In this document: in pieces, positions 33,121-44,814 of the stretch | How positions within the stretch are numbered: position 1 is the stretch's first letter | How the letters are laid out: every line of letters begins with the position of its first letter | The notes under the pieces: model-generated | What the model saw: the letters and a program-made list of their open reading frames with translations, nothing else | What the model was told of the DNA's origin: nothing | Database searches by the model: none | Assembly: GCA_948567375.1 (NCBI GenBank) | Contig: OX419760.1 | Coordinates: forward strand, 46,686,001-46,750,000 | Length of the DNA stretch: 64,000 nt | Source of the DNA: Lunularia cruciata | Taxonomy: Eukaryota; Streptophyta; Marchantiopsida; Lunulariales; Lunulariaceae | Reading direction: 5' to 3' | Program-made: the position numbers and the translations under genes

Positions 33121-34050
33121 CTACTATACACCGTGGTACCAGCTACAGGTTAACGTAATGTGTCAAGCCGAAGAAAGTACCAACTGTATACGAATGCTTG
33201 GTTCTTTTGGGGAGGGGATCTATTAACGCTCGGAAGAAAAGGACCTACAAAATGCTTGGATCTTTCGGGCAGGGGATATTTGACATTCTGAAGAGGAAAA
33301 CGGCGATCGCGTAGAAATCCCGATGGATGGGAAGACCCCATCAACAACCCGTACCAGCATGAGACAAAAGAGTTAATTGGAACATTCTGAAGAGAAAAAG
33401 GGCCACCGCGTAGAAAACACGAAGGATGGGAAGACCCCATCAAGCCGTACAAGATAAGAAACAACAAAAGCAGTAGTACCACCGGTGCTACAGCTACCAC
33501 ATAGTCAAGAAACCTTCAATAGTTCGACAGTAGCAGGAGCAATCATCCTTCATGTATAAAACGAGGTAGCTCGATAGAAAGGGATAGGAATGCAAGGCAC
33601 AAACAACGAGGTAGCTCGAAAGAAACGGGCAGGAATACAAGGCACAATCAGGGGCAAAAAGAAAGAGAAGCTCAAGGACCAATAGTTGGACACTAAATTA
33701 TTTGGAGAGAATACCTGTAAGGCTTAAAGGAACCCGGGGAAAAAAGCACTCCGAGATCAAGTTGCAAAGAAACACAAAAAAGGGAGATCTACTCCTGGAC
33801 GTGGTGGTAGAGGTAGAGGTCATCCAATGGTAAATGGGGAGGGTATATCTGGTAAGTGGGGAGAGAGGACATTAGTCATGCTCGCTGTCCTACTTTAGTT
33901 GCAGGGTGATGAAGACCCCACACCTGAGCACACTGCAAGTGACTGATACATGCTGTTGTTTATAATCAGATCCGATCATGGCCAGAGGGACAACCAGTGC
34001 CGCCCTCCTTTGCAAAGAACCTGGTGTAGTGCTAGATATACACAATGTGG
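33121..34050. repeat. Module segment S, copy 2
   Basis: From ACACCGTGGTACCAGC to ATATACACAAT, matching 60566-61427. It includes two 99-bp units (33284-33382, 33383-33470) with core GGATGGGAAGACCCCATCAA, and two 45-bp units (33561-33605, 33606-33650) with ACGAGGTAGCTCG. Copy 2 has about 60 bp (near 33805-33860) that copy 3 lacks. Confidence 0.8.
33731..33946 (+). CDS. Lys/RGG-rich exon candidate, 3' end of an unknown gene
   Basis: Open after a TAA at 33725: NPGKKALRDQVAKKHKKG, then GRGGRGRGHP, ending at a GTAAGT donor (33852). A TTGCAG at 33899-33904 precedes a frame reading GDEDPTPEHTASD and a TGA. RGG boxes are typical of RNA-binding tails. The two parts do not join in frame with these splice sites, and copy 3 has lost the RGG part, so this may be a decayed exon. 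Function unknown. Confidence 0.25.
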
Positions 34051-35150
34051 TTTCTAGATCGAATACCAAGGCACTTTACTTTCACAGTGATCTTTCCTCT
34101 CTTGTCAGTGAGTTCTTGTCTAATATGTTGATAATCACCATATTCAATTTTGGTTGGATCAGTCTAGTATGCACAATATCTTCCTGGAACATCTCTTAGT
34201 CTAGAATATGTTGAAATTGCATTTCAGAAGGTAGTACATGTGACATGTGGAGTTGAGGTTAGTACGGCTAGTATTGTATACTATAGAAGTAAGGGTTTGC
34301 ACGTAACACCTCATTGGTTGCACTAGTTAGTTTTAGAACACACAGTGTTTATATATAAGTCTTACTTTTCAATGAAAAGAGTTTCATTCCATCCTGATGT
34401 TAGCAGCATAGTCAAGAAAGATACGGCAGGAAGGACATGAGAACAATAGTATGAAGAGGTAAGGCCAGGCAGCATAACCAGGTATTTTATTATTTTATAA
34501 CTTGCATACTAGCCTGCACGTAATCCATTTTTATTTGACATGACTACGTATGCAATAAGAGGAAGTCAGCAGAAAATGCTTTGAGTATCTTTAGTGTTAC
34601 TTGTGTTCAATAGTTAATATGAAAATTATTATCAATTTTCAATTTTTATAAAATATTCCATTAAATTTTCGCACTTCAAGAATGAAAAATAGGACTATGA
34701 AACATGACTAACTAAAAAGTTTCACTTCCGTGGATACTAACAAGGGACTACCGATTATATTGCTCATAATAGTAGTAATGTTTCCATTGATAAAATTCAA
34801 TGATTTTTTGCTCCTTATGAAAGTTTATCGTCACTTGAGAAGAGCTAGAGCCACAACATAATCGAGAAGTGAATTGTGGTATGTTTGTTAGGTTTGAAAA
34901 ATCAGAGTCAACACTCTGATCATCTTCCCTCCATTGCGTAGTAATTTGGGAAATTTGATTGTCAGTGGGTCATATGAATCTCTTAATCATTGATTTTATA
35001 CTAACTCCAGACTCCATTATGCTAGCTGCACATCAGTTAATGTTCTTACCTCGTACTGGGTATAATTGTGGATCAGTTCATCTTCAAGTTGCCTCACATC
35101 CACTCAGCAATGGTGTGACAACTCAAGATCAATCATTATCTTCTAGGGAA
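34051..35150 (+). mobile_element. Possible Copia LTR and leader
   Basis: TGTTGAAATTG at 34209 is a common Copia LTR start. ATATATAAG at 34351-34359 could be its TATA box. A Copia coding remnant follows on the same strand. I did not find a matching second LTR, so the boundaries are unproven. Confidence 0.35.
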
Positions 35151-35189
35151 AGTTGAGGCAAAGACAAAGGTAATGGACATGAAGGTTCT

Positions 35190-37360
35190 TTACGCGGCGG
35201 TGCAACTAAAGAGGTCAATAGGTCACAAGACACATTTAGAACAGATAAGTTTTGCAATTATTGTAAATCAAACACACATTATGAAAGGAATTGTTTTAGG
35301 TTACGAAGCAAGCCAATATAAGATGGGTAAATTACTTGAAAAAAATTTATGTGAAGTAGGAAATTTATTTTATGTACCATCTGTTATTGAGAACTCAAAT
35401 AGTTGCTGCATTGATTACCAAGAGTTGTTCATGGATTCTAGCTATAGAGACCACATGACCTATCATAATAGTATACCCAGTTCCAAAGAACCACTCTGCG
35501 AACCTTTTGATTCTGAATACCGCTGATGATACCAAATATTGTATCACTCACTCACACAAGCATTAACTCATCCTTGAACTCCGAGTATTGGCGGTCCATA
35601 AGACTGCATGGGTCCTAGGGTTAATCCCTTCGAAAACTTTCACTTGTCCTTATGTGAGTCCACTTTACTTCATAATCCGTACGACGAGTCCATTCTGGTG
35701 CGGCTTGGTTAATCTCTCTTTATATTTCCTCGGTATGCAATTGGGGTACTTCGCTAAGAATTCTTGTTCTATTGTCCTTTTATGGAGATTGTTAAATCTA
35801 CCCTCTTTTATTTTTACACGGCCCACTCCCTTACGTTTACATTCTGACAGTATGGTCTAGTAGCTAATGCATGTGAGTATTGGCTTGCTCTATGATAGCC
35901 AATGGAGTGAGTACGGGGTATGGAAATGGGTAGTTTCAACAAAGAGGGAGTCAATTTAGCAATCCTTTCTTTTATTCACACATGTTCGCTAATTTTGTAA
36001 GCAAGATAGATAACCTTTTAACATCATGGTACAAGAGCCACCAAGGTATTGAAATTGATATAAATCAATGTATGGACTATGTCAGAAAAGATGTTGACAA
36101 TTTGATTAGTATGTGTCATTTATTGATAACATCTCAAAATGTACATGGGTTATGTTTTGGAAGAAAAATAAATCTCCTTTTATTCTTTAGAAATATCAAG
36201 CTACTTGTGGAGAACCAAGACTTTTATAGCATCCTCTATTTAAATTGGGTGGAGCAGCACGATTTTTATAGCATCGTCTATCTAAGTTTGCTTAAAGGAG
36301 ACAAGTTCATCTTAACCCACTTTGCCGTGGTTTGCTGCTTTTTTCTTTATAAATGAGTAAGGCAGCAAGGGAAGTTACTTGCAATTAATTACCTCATCAA
36401 TAAAGCATTGTTGAACTGAATAACCAATAAATTTCAAGGGTTGCAAGAGTTCTGCTCAACAAGAAGGCCCAAGTACAATCAGGCAAAAAATACCAGTTCG
36501 TAGTGAAATTGACGAACCAATCTACTACGACATCAATGCATACGATGACACCTTTTAAGCGTTTACAAGCAAGTAATTAGTTGTATTTGTTTTTTTTTCA
36601 ACATTTTAGATGACTAGAAGTAGGACTTGAGGCAGAATGTTTGTTTGAGATGAAAAGTGGTAAAAGAATTAGTTTTTAGTGGACACTTAGCCTTGTTACC
36701 AATATATCTTCAAATTGTGCTTTCTCAACATTGGAATCTTCATTAAATGGAAGCTTTATCAACATTTTACTCAATGAGGATTTAGAGGAGGATGTATGGA
36801 TATGATACAACACCTTCATATGCAAATCCAAGATATCCAAACAAAAAAGTTATGCTGAAAAGATCTCTCTATGGACTCAGGATGCCAAGATAAATTCCTA
36901 TTTTTTCTCTATGGATTTCAAGCTTTCTAGTTTTATTCTTTATTATCTTGACTACAAATTGGTAAAGAAATTATTTTATTGATCATATATGTTGATAACA
37001 TATTGGTTACTAGAAGCTCTCAAGATCTTATTTTGCAAGTGAAAAATCAATTAAAAAGAGAGTTCAACATGAAAACTTTGTAGGACTCAACTTTTTGGCT
37101 ATTAAGTTTATTCAAGACAAAAATTAGCCATTGGTTACAAAAAAATTTAATATTATCTTGCCATGTTGGAGAAGTTTGGTATGATGATGTGTAAGTTTAT
37201 TTCTACTACTCTCCCCACTTCAGTGAAGTTCGGTGCCAAAAATGGTGATTTATAGGCTGATCCAAATTTTTATAGATAGATTATTGGAAGTCTCATTTAT
37301 TTGACTCTTCTTAGACTAGACATAAGCCATGTTTTTGTACTATTGAGTTTGCAATAACCC
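35190..37360 (+). pseudogene. Decayed Copia retrotransposon coding region
   Basis: A zinc knuckle CNYCKSNTHYERNC (about 35248-35290) is followed by a protease-like DSSYRDHMT (about 35430-35460, family DSGATDHMT). Near 36770-36790 is LNEDLEEDVW-like sequence. Then RSLYGLR (about 36860), and IYVDNILVTRSSQD (about 36985), where the catalytic Y-V-D-D is Y-V-D-N. Last comes IIGSLIYLTLLRLDISH (about 37276). Integrase is not recognisable and about 1 kb between protease and RT (35530-36600) is anonymous. Dead. Confidence 0.75.
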
Positions 37361-38195
37361 AATGTCAACCAAAAATTGGTATAATGGCAAGAAATAAGTC
37401 ATTCCCTTGAGGATATAGGTAAACATGGCCATATTTGAGGAGAAGTGTCATAACTTGAAATTCTTTATTTTACCTATTTAACCTCTTAGGCATAAACTAC
37501 TCCTAGAAGCTAAGAGGGTATTGTGCTATTTTCCATGGTGTACCATTGGGATTCTTCATGGCACACTTTGGCAAATGGAAAACTAGAAGATTACTTTCAG
37601 TACAAATATGTTCCAAATATATATTGAAGATGATGATCCAATAAAATCTGAAAGGATGCTTCACTACAAGATTCAACCTTTCTTGGAAGGCATAACTTTG
37701 AAGGCACTTTGCATTGGTGCAATTCTTCACGTTTGTCCTTGTGGTACTATTTAACACTCCGATAAATTTTAGGTATTGCTCTGCTCCGTCAAAACTCTAA
37801 GTGATCCCAAACCCTAGTCACAAGTGAGAAGGGTCATATACTCAACTACTTGGGTTCCTACACAATTACTCAACAAAGGCATGCATCAATTCTCAAAATT
37901 TAAGCAAAAGTGACAAAGAGCTTTTGGCCCTTTTGCTTTGTTCATGTTTAGATGACTACATAAATATATAAAACAAGGCCAAGGAGTTAAAAAATCTTTT
38001 TACTCAAAGCCAACAAAATCTAACAGTTGAAGAAATCTAAAGATCTTCTTGACTCATCCTCATTCTGCATTGGTAATCTTGTCTTCTTATCATAACCTAT
38101 TCTACTCACATGTAGGTAAATTAGATCCCTTACACATGTCAAAAAGTACCAATTCTTCCTCAAAGAGAGCTTACAATTTTTTCATTTGGTCTTTT
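37361..38195. other. Anonymous DNA with a weak repeat R match
   Basis: TTTAACCTCTTAGGCA near 37477 resembles the repeat R core. The rest has no recognisable content. Confidence 0.3.
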
Positions 38196-38870
38196 TGACA
38201 ACCCCATGTCAATTGACTTATAGTATACTTGATAAGAACAGATGATTTCCACAAGGATATGGTTTGGAATTCGTTAGAATGATGAGAAACTATCACTTTG
38301 TTACAAGTTGGCTATTGTTACATCTTTAACCTCTTGGGCAGGACAACTCCCAGAAGAGGGTAGGATACCCTTTTGCAGCACACTTTAGCAATAAAGAACC
38401 ACTTAATCACATCCATGAATGAGATCTCACTACACGAGCTCCTGAAGGTGATGATTCAATCTGTCATGTTGGTCATCGGCCCCAAAGGTCTTTGCCTCAC
38501 AATTACCTGTATAGTGCACACCATAATGCCAATCAGAGCATTCTATCCTTCCTTGAAGGCACACATCACAGCTATATTGCAGGTTTGCAATGCCTTGAGC
38601 TTTTTGTTACACATGATATTTTATGACACTCACAGCCATCACAGCTCTCAATGCACTGCCCTGACCCATCCGAACTTCCAACCTTGACTGCCTCCCCCAA
38701 CCTCAGCACTTGTATTCTAACTTTGAGTTTCTCACCACTGCTCAACTTAGCAATCACAAAACATACACCATATTGGCATTGATACAATCATGATCTAAGA
38801 GGTCCTTAAACATCATACCCACAACAGAGTCAAATTTGCAAACCCACAAGCAAAATGATTGCACATTGTG
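38196..38870 (+). repeat. LTR-like repeat R, copy A
   Basis: Starts TGACAACCCCATGTC and aligns along about 670 bp with 43271-43945. Shared blocks include ACAAGTTGGCTATTGTTA, TTTAACCTCTTGGGCA, AAGGTGATGATT and TTGAGTTTCTCACCACT. The ORF H region follows. Confidence 0.8.
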
Positions 38871-40100
38871 GTACCCACAATTTTTGGTTTTTTTTTGAAA
38901 TACAGAAGAAGAAGTGTATAGAGAAGTTGGATTGCGCATGTATGGCCGAAGAAGGCAAAGAACAGAGTCTTTGGGATGAAACCCAAGGTAATGTGGATTT
39001 GGGTCATAAGGCAAAGTACTCGGAATTGCCCTATCAGCATACAACCCAAAGTAAGAAGTTTTTGTATTGGGGGTGCTCAACCCGAGACGAAGACAGTGTA
39101 ACAACTTTCTTTTGGGGCAAGAAATTCAAGAAGGGACCGTTCGTAAATTGGCGGTCATACACGTGAAAGACACTTGACAATGATAGGAGCATGCAAGAGG
39201 TGTGATTTCTTGGTAGAAACTTGAATTCAAGAGAGACAAAGAAGGTGCGAGTCTATAAAAATTGGGCTAAAGACAAAGCGACTGACAAGAAATTTTCCTT
39301 TGCTACTATGAAGTCGTCCTGGAGGAGATTGTGGGAAGGGAAGAAGAGTCAAAGATGCATTGGTGTAGAGGAGAATTTGAGAGAGCTAATATGAGAGACA
39401 GTAGGAAGAATAGTGCCCAGCCCAATGAGGAAGAAAGAAAGATGGGAGGAGGGAAGAAGAACTCTAAATTTGCAGTGAGAAATCATGTGATTCAGAGGTT
39501 AGATGTGATCGCAAGAATTGAAGTCTTGAGCCAACTTTAGATCACATTCTTGGCGTGGAACTAGAATGTGAGCTTTCTAGGGTTCATGACTGAGATAATC
39601 AAGAGTAGATGTCTCAATGGCCCCGAGGAAGAGGGGAAGAGAGGTAATTTGGCTCACTAGATGGAGTCGGATTGGAGTTTAGTACTTGGAAGAGAAGCAG
39701 GCACAAAGTAGGGTGCCACATTCTTGGGGAAGGGAGAGGTAGCAGAAGAAACCCAAGAAGTGAGAGATGCATTTTCTTTGAAGTGCATGAAGAATGGATA
39801 CAAAGAAGAGAGTTACAAGGATCCTGTCAAGTGAGGGATTGTGAGTGCTCTCATGGCAATCTTGAAGCCGGAGAGAACAACTTATGTGATGAAGCACCAA
39901 GTGGTGTTCTTCCATAATATGTTTGCAAGAGAGCCGATTAACTAGGCAAAGTGCTTTCATGGGCGAACACGACAGATGGTGTGGAATTTGTTGGATAAAT
40001 CGCCTCCGCATTACATTGTACTATTTGCAACGCATTTTAATATGGGGCTGAACTTGGTCAATGCGGTAGAATGCAACAGAATGATGTCGCATTTCCATCC
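38871..40100 (+). pseudogene. N-terminal part of gag-like ORF H
   Basis: Broken frames. Near 39850-40060 the sequence encodes VVFFHNMFAREPIN and THFNMGLNLVNAVECNRM, matching in order the G family (MGLNLLNEEDHKRF) and element B gag (FYIGMKLLREER). A TAG just before YILQIRSNN (about 40136) separates it from the long frame. Confidence 0.5.
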
Positions 40101-41960
40101 CAACTTAAGAAAGGAGGTCGATGCAGAGGAACAGTAGTACATTCTTCAAATTAGGAGCAATAATGAGTACTATGCACAGACGGGGAAGATTGTGCAGGTG
40201 GACGTGAGTACTCCAAAGTCGAAGCAAAGGAGTCGACAAGGAGAAGGAGAAGACGTCAAGAAAACAAGACCTCAGAAGACCAGAAGGGTAAACCCAAGGA
40301 AAGGTATGGTGGTAATTGCATCGTTGGAGGAAGAATCGGAGGGCAAAGCCGAGTGCAAGTCCGGAGACTTGGAAAGAGAAGAAGAACCTGAGCTCACACT
40401 ACAGAGTGGAGACACAAGTAGTGACAGCAACAATGGAGGAGAGATGACATCGTTACCTATAGAAGAAGCCAAGATGAAGATAGAGGAGGAAGGTAACATG
40501 AAGTTAGAAGATGAAGTGCTAGAGCAGGAAGAGAGGAAAGTTATTATTCAAAGAGGAGTTCATTCCAGAAGAAAGGCAAAGTGTAAAGCGTGTCCAAGCA
40601 AGGTAAGAGAAGAGGAGAATGCAAGTTCGGGAAGTGAAGCATCTATTCCGATACGACAGCTGCAGCAAAGAAGGCAAGTATTGAGAGAAGAAGAGGTGAA
40701 GAAGGAGATCACTCCGCAAGTCAAAGTGGCCACGAGTGAAGGAGTGGGGTACCTGCAGGAGGTTGTGTGTCCTTTATTGGTGAAGTTGGAACACCAAAAG
40801 AAGGAGATGCAATCAAAGTGTCCGGAGGTGAAGAGTGTGTTGCAGGTGTTAGCCGGATTGGAAGGAGAGAAGTTGGAACTGAAAAAGAGTATAATCCAAG
40901 GAGAGGTAGAAAGCAAAGTACTACGAGTATAGGCAATAGTATAGAATCAAGTAATTGAGAACTTGAAGAGAGAAGCAAGTAATTGAGAGGAACTCATAAA
41001 GCAGAGTGACATAGCAAGGGAAAGACAAGCATCTGAGAATGAAATCTTGAAGTTGTAGTTTGTTGACTCCAGGTTAGTGATTATCCATGCTGTGGCAAGA
41101 GTGGTCGAGAAGGAACAAGAGCTTGATAGGGTGATGGAGAGTGTAGAAGAGAAGAAGCAGCTGTGGCAACGAGAGTTGATAGTGCAATATAGAGAAGAAG
41201 AGAGGTTGAGAGAGTTACTTTGCAATTAGGAGGAGAAGATTATATAAAAGGAGAAGGGGAAGGAGGCTATGAAAGCCGAGTTTGAAGCAGAATTGGCAAT
41301 GTACCTAGAAGATTGGCTTGCAGATCAAGAATGGGAGAGGAAAATGAGATTGGAGCCATTGAAGGAGATCGTAATCTGGATGAATGAGATGTTGAGTACA
41401 AAGGCCAGTGTGTGTATTGAAGAGACAAGGCTGCACAAGTTGAAGTCGTTGGTGCTGGAGACAAGGAGGAGACATGCCAAGAACACAAACTTGAATTCTT
41501 TGTTGATCAGTCTAAGAACTCGTGTAGATATGAAGATATTGGAAGTAAAAGACAATATCAAATATAGATTAGACTTAGTGAAACTAGAAAAAAGATAAAC
41601 TTTGGAAGGATGTTAAAGCAAAACCCAAAGTAGATGAAGTAAGAGTGCAGATGTCTTTGGAGTTACCATTGGAGACATTAGAGAATAATGGGTCGGGAGA
41701 TAAGCAGTTAGACAGATTACCTGCTAATGGAATTTTCAGATCATGAAAGAGAACCGTTAGATTTGGTAGAGGATGTAGGAGTTATGAAACCCAAGGAAAG
41801 ATTAGTAGGAAGTAAAGTTACTTTGGGTTTGGGTTTGAAAGCCGAGGAAGAAGTAGACATTGGATTGGATTAGTAATAGAATTGAGATGTGAAGAGGTAA
41901 ATATGAAGAGGTGCATTGTCATTTCGGATCTGTAGGTTTGTAGAGTTGTAAAGAAGAGGT
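40101..41960 (+). pseudogene. Gag-like ORF H, charged linker and coiled coil
   Basis: The longest frame (40192-40932, 246 codons) begins inside TGKIVQVDVSTPKSK, equivalent to TGKFVQVDKEVV in family G. It continues as a Glu/Lys-rich, probably disordered linker (residues about 20-130) and then heptad-like sequence (LLVKLEHQKKEMQSK). After stops near 40930-40990 the coiled coil continues at 41269-41598. No enzymatic motif. A gag-like structural or accessory role is inferred only from its recurring place in repeats. Confidence 0.5.
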
Positions 41961-42660
41961 ACATTAGGAAGATAATTGTTGATTGCTTCACTATTTAAGA
42001 GTGGCATTCGTAGTCTTATGTTATTCAGTGCTCATAATTTCTAAGAATAGATAGAGAAAAGTGTTGTGAAGTAGTGCTTGTTGCTTGAGCTTGATTCCGG
42101 GTATCAACTTTGTATTTGTGTTTGTGAGTGTGTGGAGAAATTTGAAGTACAAGTCAATATGCTTGTTGGATATTGGATTCCGCAGCCTTGATCTTCATTC
42201 TATATGTTTGATCCTGAGTGAACTGCAATTGAAGCAATGCCTTGATAGATCTGAGAGGAGTTGTAGTGTTTATAGTATTCTGCATTTGTGAGTGCAATGC
42301 AAAGTTGATATGAAGCAATTTTGATCGAGGAAGTTTTGCCTTTGGTGGAGGGGTGGAACACAATTTTGAGGCAAAGTTGTTTTACAATGAAGTGTTGTTT
42401 TTGGGAGAGCTTGAATCATTGCAATCAAGATTGTTTGGAAAGAATTGAAGGTGTTGTGATTAAGAGTGTGAATTCATGACGAGACTACAAATTAGTGCTT
42501 GTTATTCTCTTTTGGGTGTGGTTTTTACCTGAGAAATTAAAGACGCAACCAAGAAGAACTGCAATTGTTATTTTGTTTTGTATTTGACCAATTCAGACTC
42601 ATATCTATGTGGAAACAAACTTTACTTACCCAATTACCACAAAAGTGATATCTGTCGGGT
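41961..42660. other. Anonymous downstream DNA
   Basis: No protein family match. Possibly 3' untranslated or LTR sequence of the H element. Confidence 0.3.
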
Positions 42661-42990
42661 TGTCACACACATTCACAAGTTTGAACAGATAGGTATGAGA
42701 TAGAATTCCACTGTATGCTAATTGTATTTAGTTGGGCGACTTCCCTTATACTCTCTATTACAACAAGATGGGGCACATCCACGGCTGTGCTATGCACAAC
42801 CCCATGACTATGAATTAAGACTAACCATATTCTACCTACTTGGTTGTTACAAATTAGATACTATGGCAGCACCACCTGCAAAGAGGTGCTTGTTATACAC
42901 TCTACCAATACTATGACTCCTACTATACATCTAGAGAATGGTCCCCAAAATCAGATATTATAAAATTATCAACAAGTCTTGAGTCAGGCT
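42661..42990 (+). repeat. Repeat T, first copy
   Basis: Matches 43950-44000 plus 44400-44650. Shared blocks are CACAAGTTTGAA, ACAACCCCATGACTATGAAT and ACACTCTACCAATA. The later copy has about 400 bp inserted after GGAATTCCA. Confidence 0.75.
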
Positions 42991-43270
42991 CTTGAGTCCA
43001 GCTTCTTTGTTATCCTAGAGTAACCTCTGGCCAGCGGGCTCTACACTTGGGTCTATTTCTCCCTCAAGCTATGGTACTCTAGCTTGAGTGTTTTGATTAT
43101 TCATAAAAGGCTGCATAGTTTCATGTTGGTGGTCTTGCCACATTGCTCTCTGTGCATGAGGGGTTTGAATATCATTAGGTACTATCTTCTCCATCAACAT
43201 CCACCAGTTCTATTTCCTTTGTTTCTAGCCACTCCATAGTGTATCCCAAGCAGCGGTGTCACAAAGCATG
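42991..43270. other. Anonymous spacer
   Basis: No feature recognised between repeat T and repeat R copy B. Confidence 0.3.
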
Positions 43271-43945
43271 TGATAGCCCAATGTTGACATACTTGCAATA
43301 TAATCAATAAGAACAGTTTATTCCCATGAGGATATGGTTTGGATTGTCTAAGAGTGAAGTGAAAGTGTCACTTTGCCACAAGTTGGCTATTGTTATGTAT
43401 TTAACCTCTTGGGCAAGACAACTCCCAAAAGAGGGTAGAGTACCCTTCTGCGGCACACCACAACAAAAGAAAAACCACTAAATCTCATCTGTGGATGATA
43501 TTTTATTGCATGAGCTCCAAAAGGTGATGATTAAGTCTGTTATCTTGGTCACCATCCCAAAGGTCTTTCCCTTCTAGTTATCTATACAATGCATACTATA
43601 GTGCCAATTAGATCATTATACCTTTCCTAGAAGGCACTTCTCACAGCTATATTGTAGGATCATGACACCTTGGGGTTTTTGTTACGCAAAATACTTTACA
43701 ACACTCACAACCATCATGGCTCTCAACACGTCACCCCAACTCTTTAGAACTCCCAAGCCTGACTACCCTCCTATACCTCAACACTTGCGTTCCTCCTTTG
43801 AGTTTCTCACCACTACTTGACTTTGCAACCACAAAACATACACCATACTAACATTGATACACTTAGGATCAAAGAGGTCCTCAAGCATCATCCCCATAAT
43901 AGAGTCAACTTTGCAAACACACAAGCAAAGTGATTGTACAATCAC
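43271..43945 (+). repeat. LTR-like repeat R, copy B
   Basis: Starts TGATAGCCCAATGTTGAC and aligns with copy A (38196-38870). Relative to gag-like ORF D (minus strand) it lies beyond the 3' side in reverse, as in elements B and G. Confidence 0.8.
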
Positions 43946-44660
43946 AAGTTTGAATAGACAAGTATGAGATGGAATTCCAATTTGTGCTTAACATGTATTA
44001 AGTTAGAGTTGTGAGAGTAACGTGTGTGGTCAAAAGAGCCCCATGCAATGTTGTGGGTGGATAATTGATAGACAATCAATGACTTACTTAATAAAGAGGG
44101 CCACTACTTTTGTCTGTGGATAGATAAGAAGCGTGAATTGATTGCTATGTTGACTGCATTTAATTTCATATCTGGGAAAGTAGAGCTTGACTGGAGCCAT
44201 ATCATGTCCCTTTCTAAATTGGTTAATGATTGAACCAGCCCAGTTGCCATGTAACCCACTTCACTAAAATGAGACGGCAATGTTGTGCAGCCTAGATACA
44301 ATTGTCCAGGTATTCCAAGTATTCAAAGAGATCATGGCAATCACTCATGAGAATTTCTATCCACACACAACTAAGATATATTATCCTCCACTGACTCATG
44401 ACAGCTAATACAAATTATCCGCTTATACTACCTATTACAATAAGATGTGGTGCATCCATGGCTGTGTGATGCCACAACCCCATAACTATGAATCAAGACT
44501 AACCCTATTCTACCTTATTGGTTGTTACAGGTCAAATGCTATGGCGGGGCCACTTGTAGAGAGGCACATATTTGTACACTCTACCAATATTATGTCTCCA
44601 GCTACACATCAAGAAAATGGTCCAAAAAATCAGATATTTATAAAACAATCAATTTAATGT
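43946..44660. repeat. Repeat T, second copy with a 400-bp insertion
   Basis: The ends match 42661-42990. The middle (about 44000-44400) is unique here. Confidence 0.7.
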
Positions 44661-44712
44661 ACAAAGCCTTAATTGCTCAAAGAATTTCTATACATGTCAT
44701 CATGCAAAGACA

Positions 44713-44763
44713 TCCCATCATGATGAAATCTCAACCATGATGAAGTCCCCATCACAATGAAGT
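44713..44763 (-). repeat. 17-bp repeat, three units (element D)
   Basis: Minus-strand units at 44763-44747, 44746-44730 and 44729-44713, same consensus as in elements A and B. Confidence 0.85.
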
Positions 44764-44814
44764 CTCAACCTGATGGTCCAAAACTACAATTATACAAGTA
44801 TTATATACCACAAT

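Noticed and set aside
40272-40978. Several minus frames of 60-118 codons opposite ORF H
   Set aside because: Ser/Leu/Cys-rich shadows of the Glu/Lys-rich plus frame.
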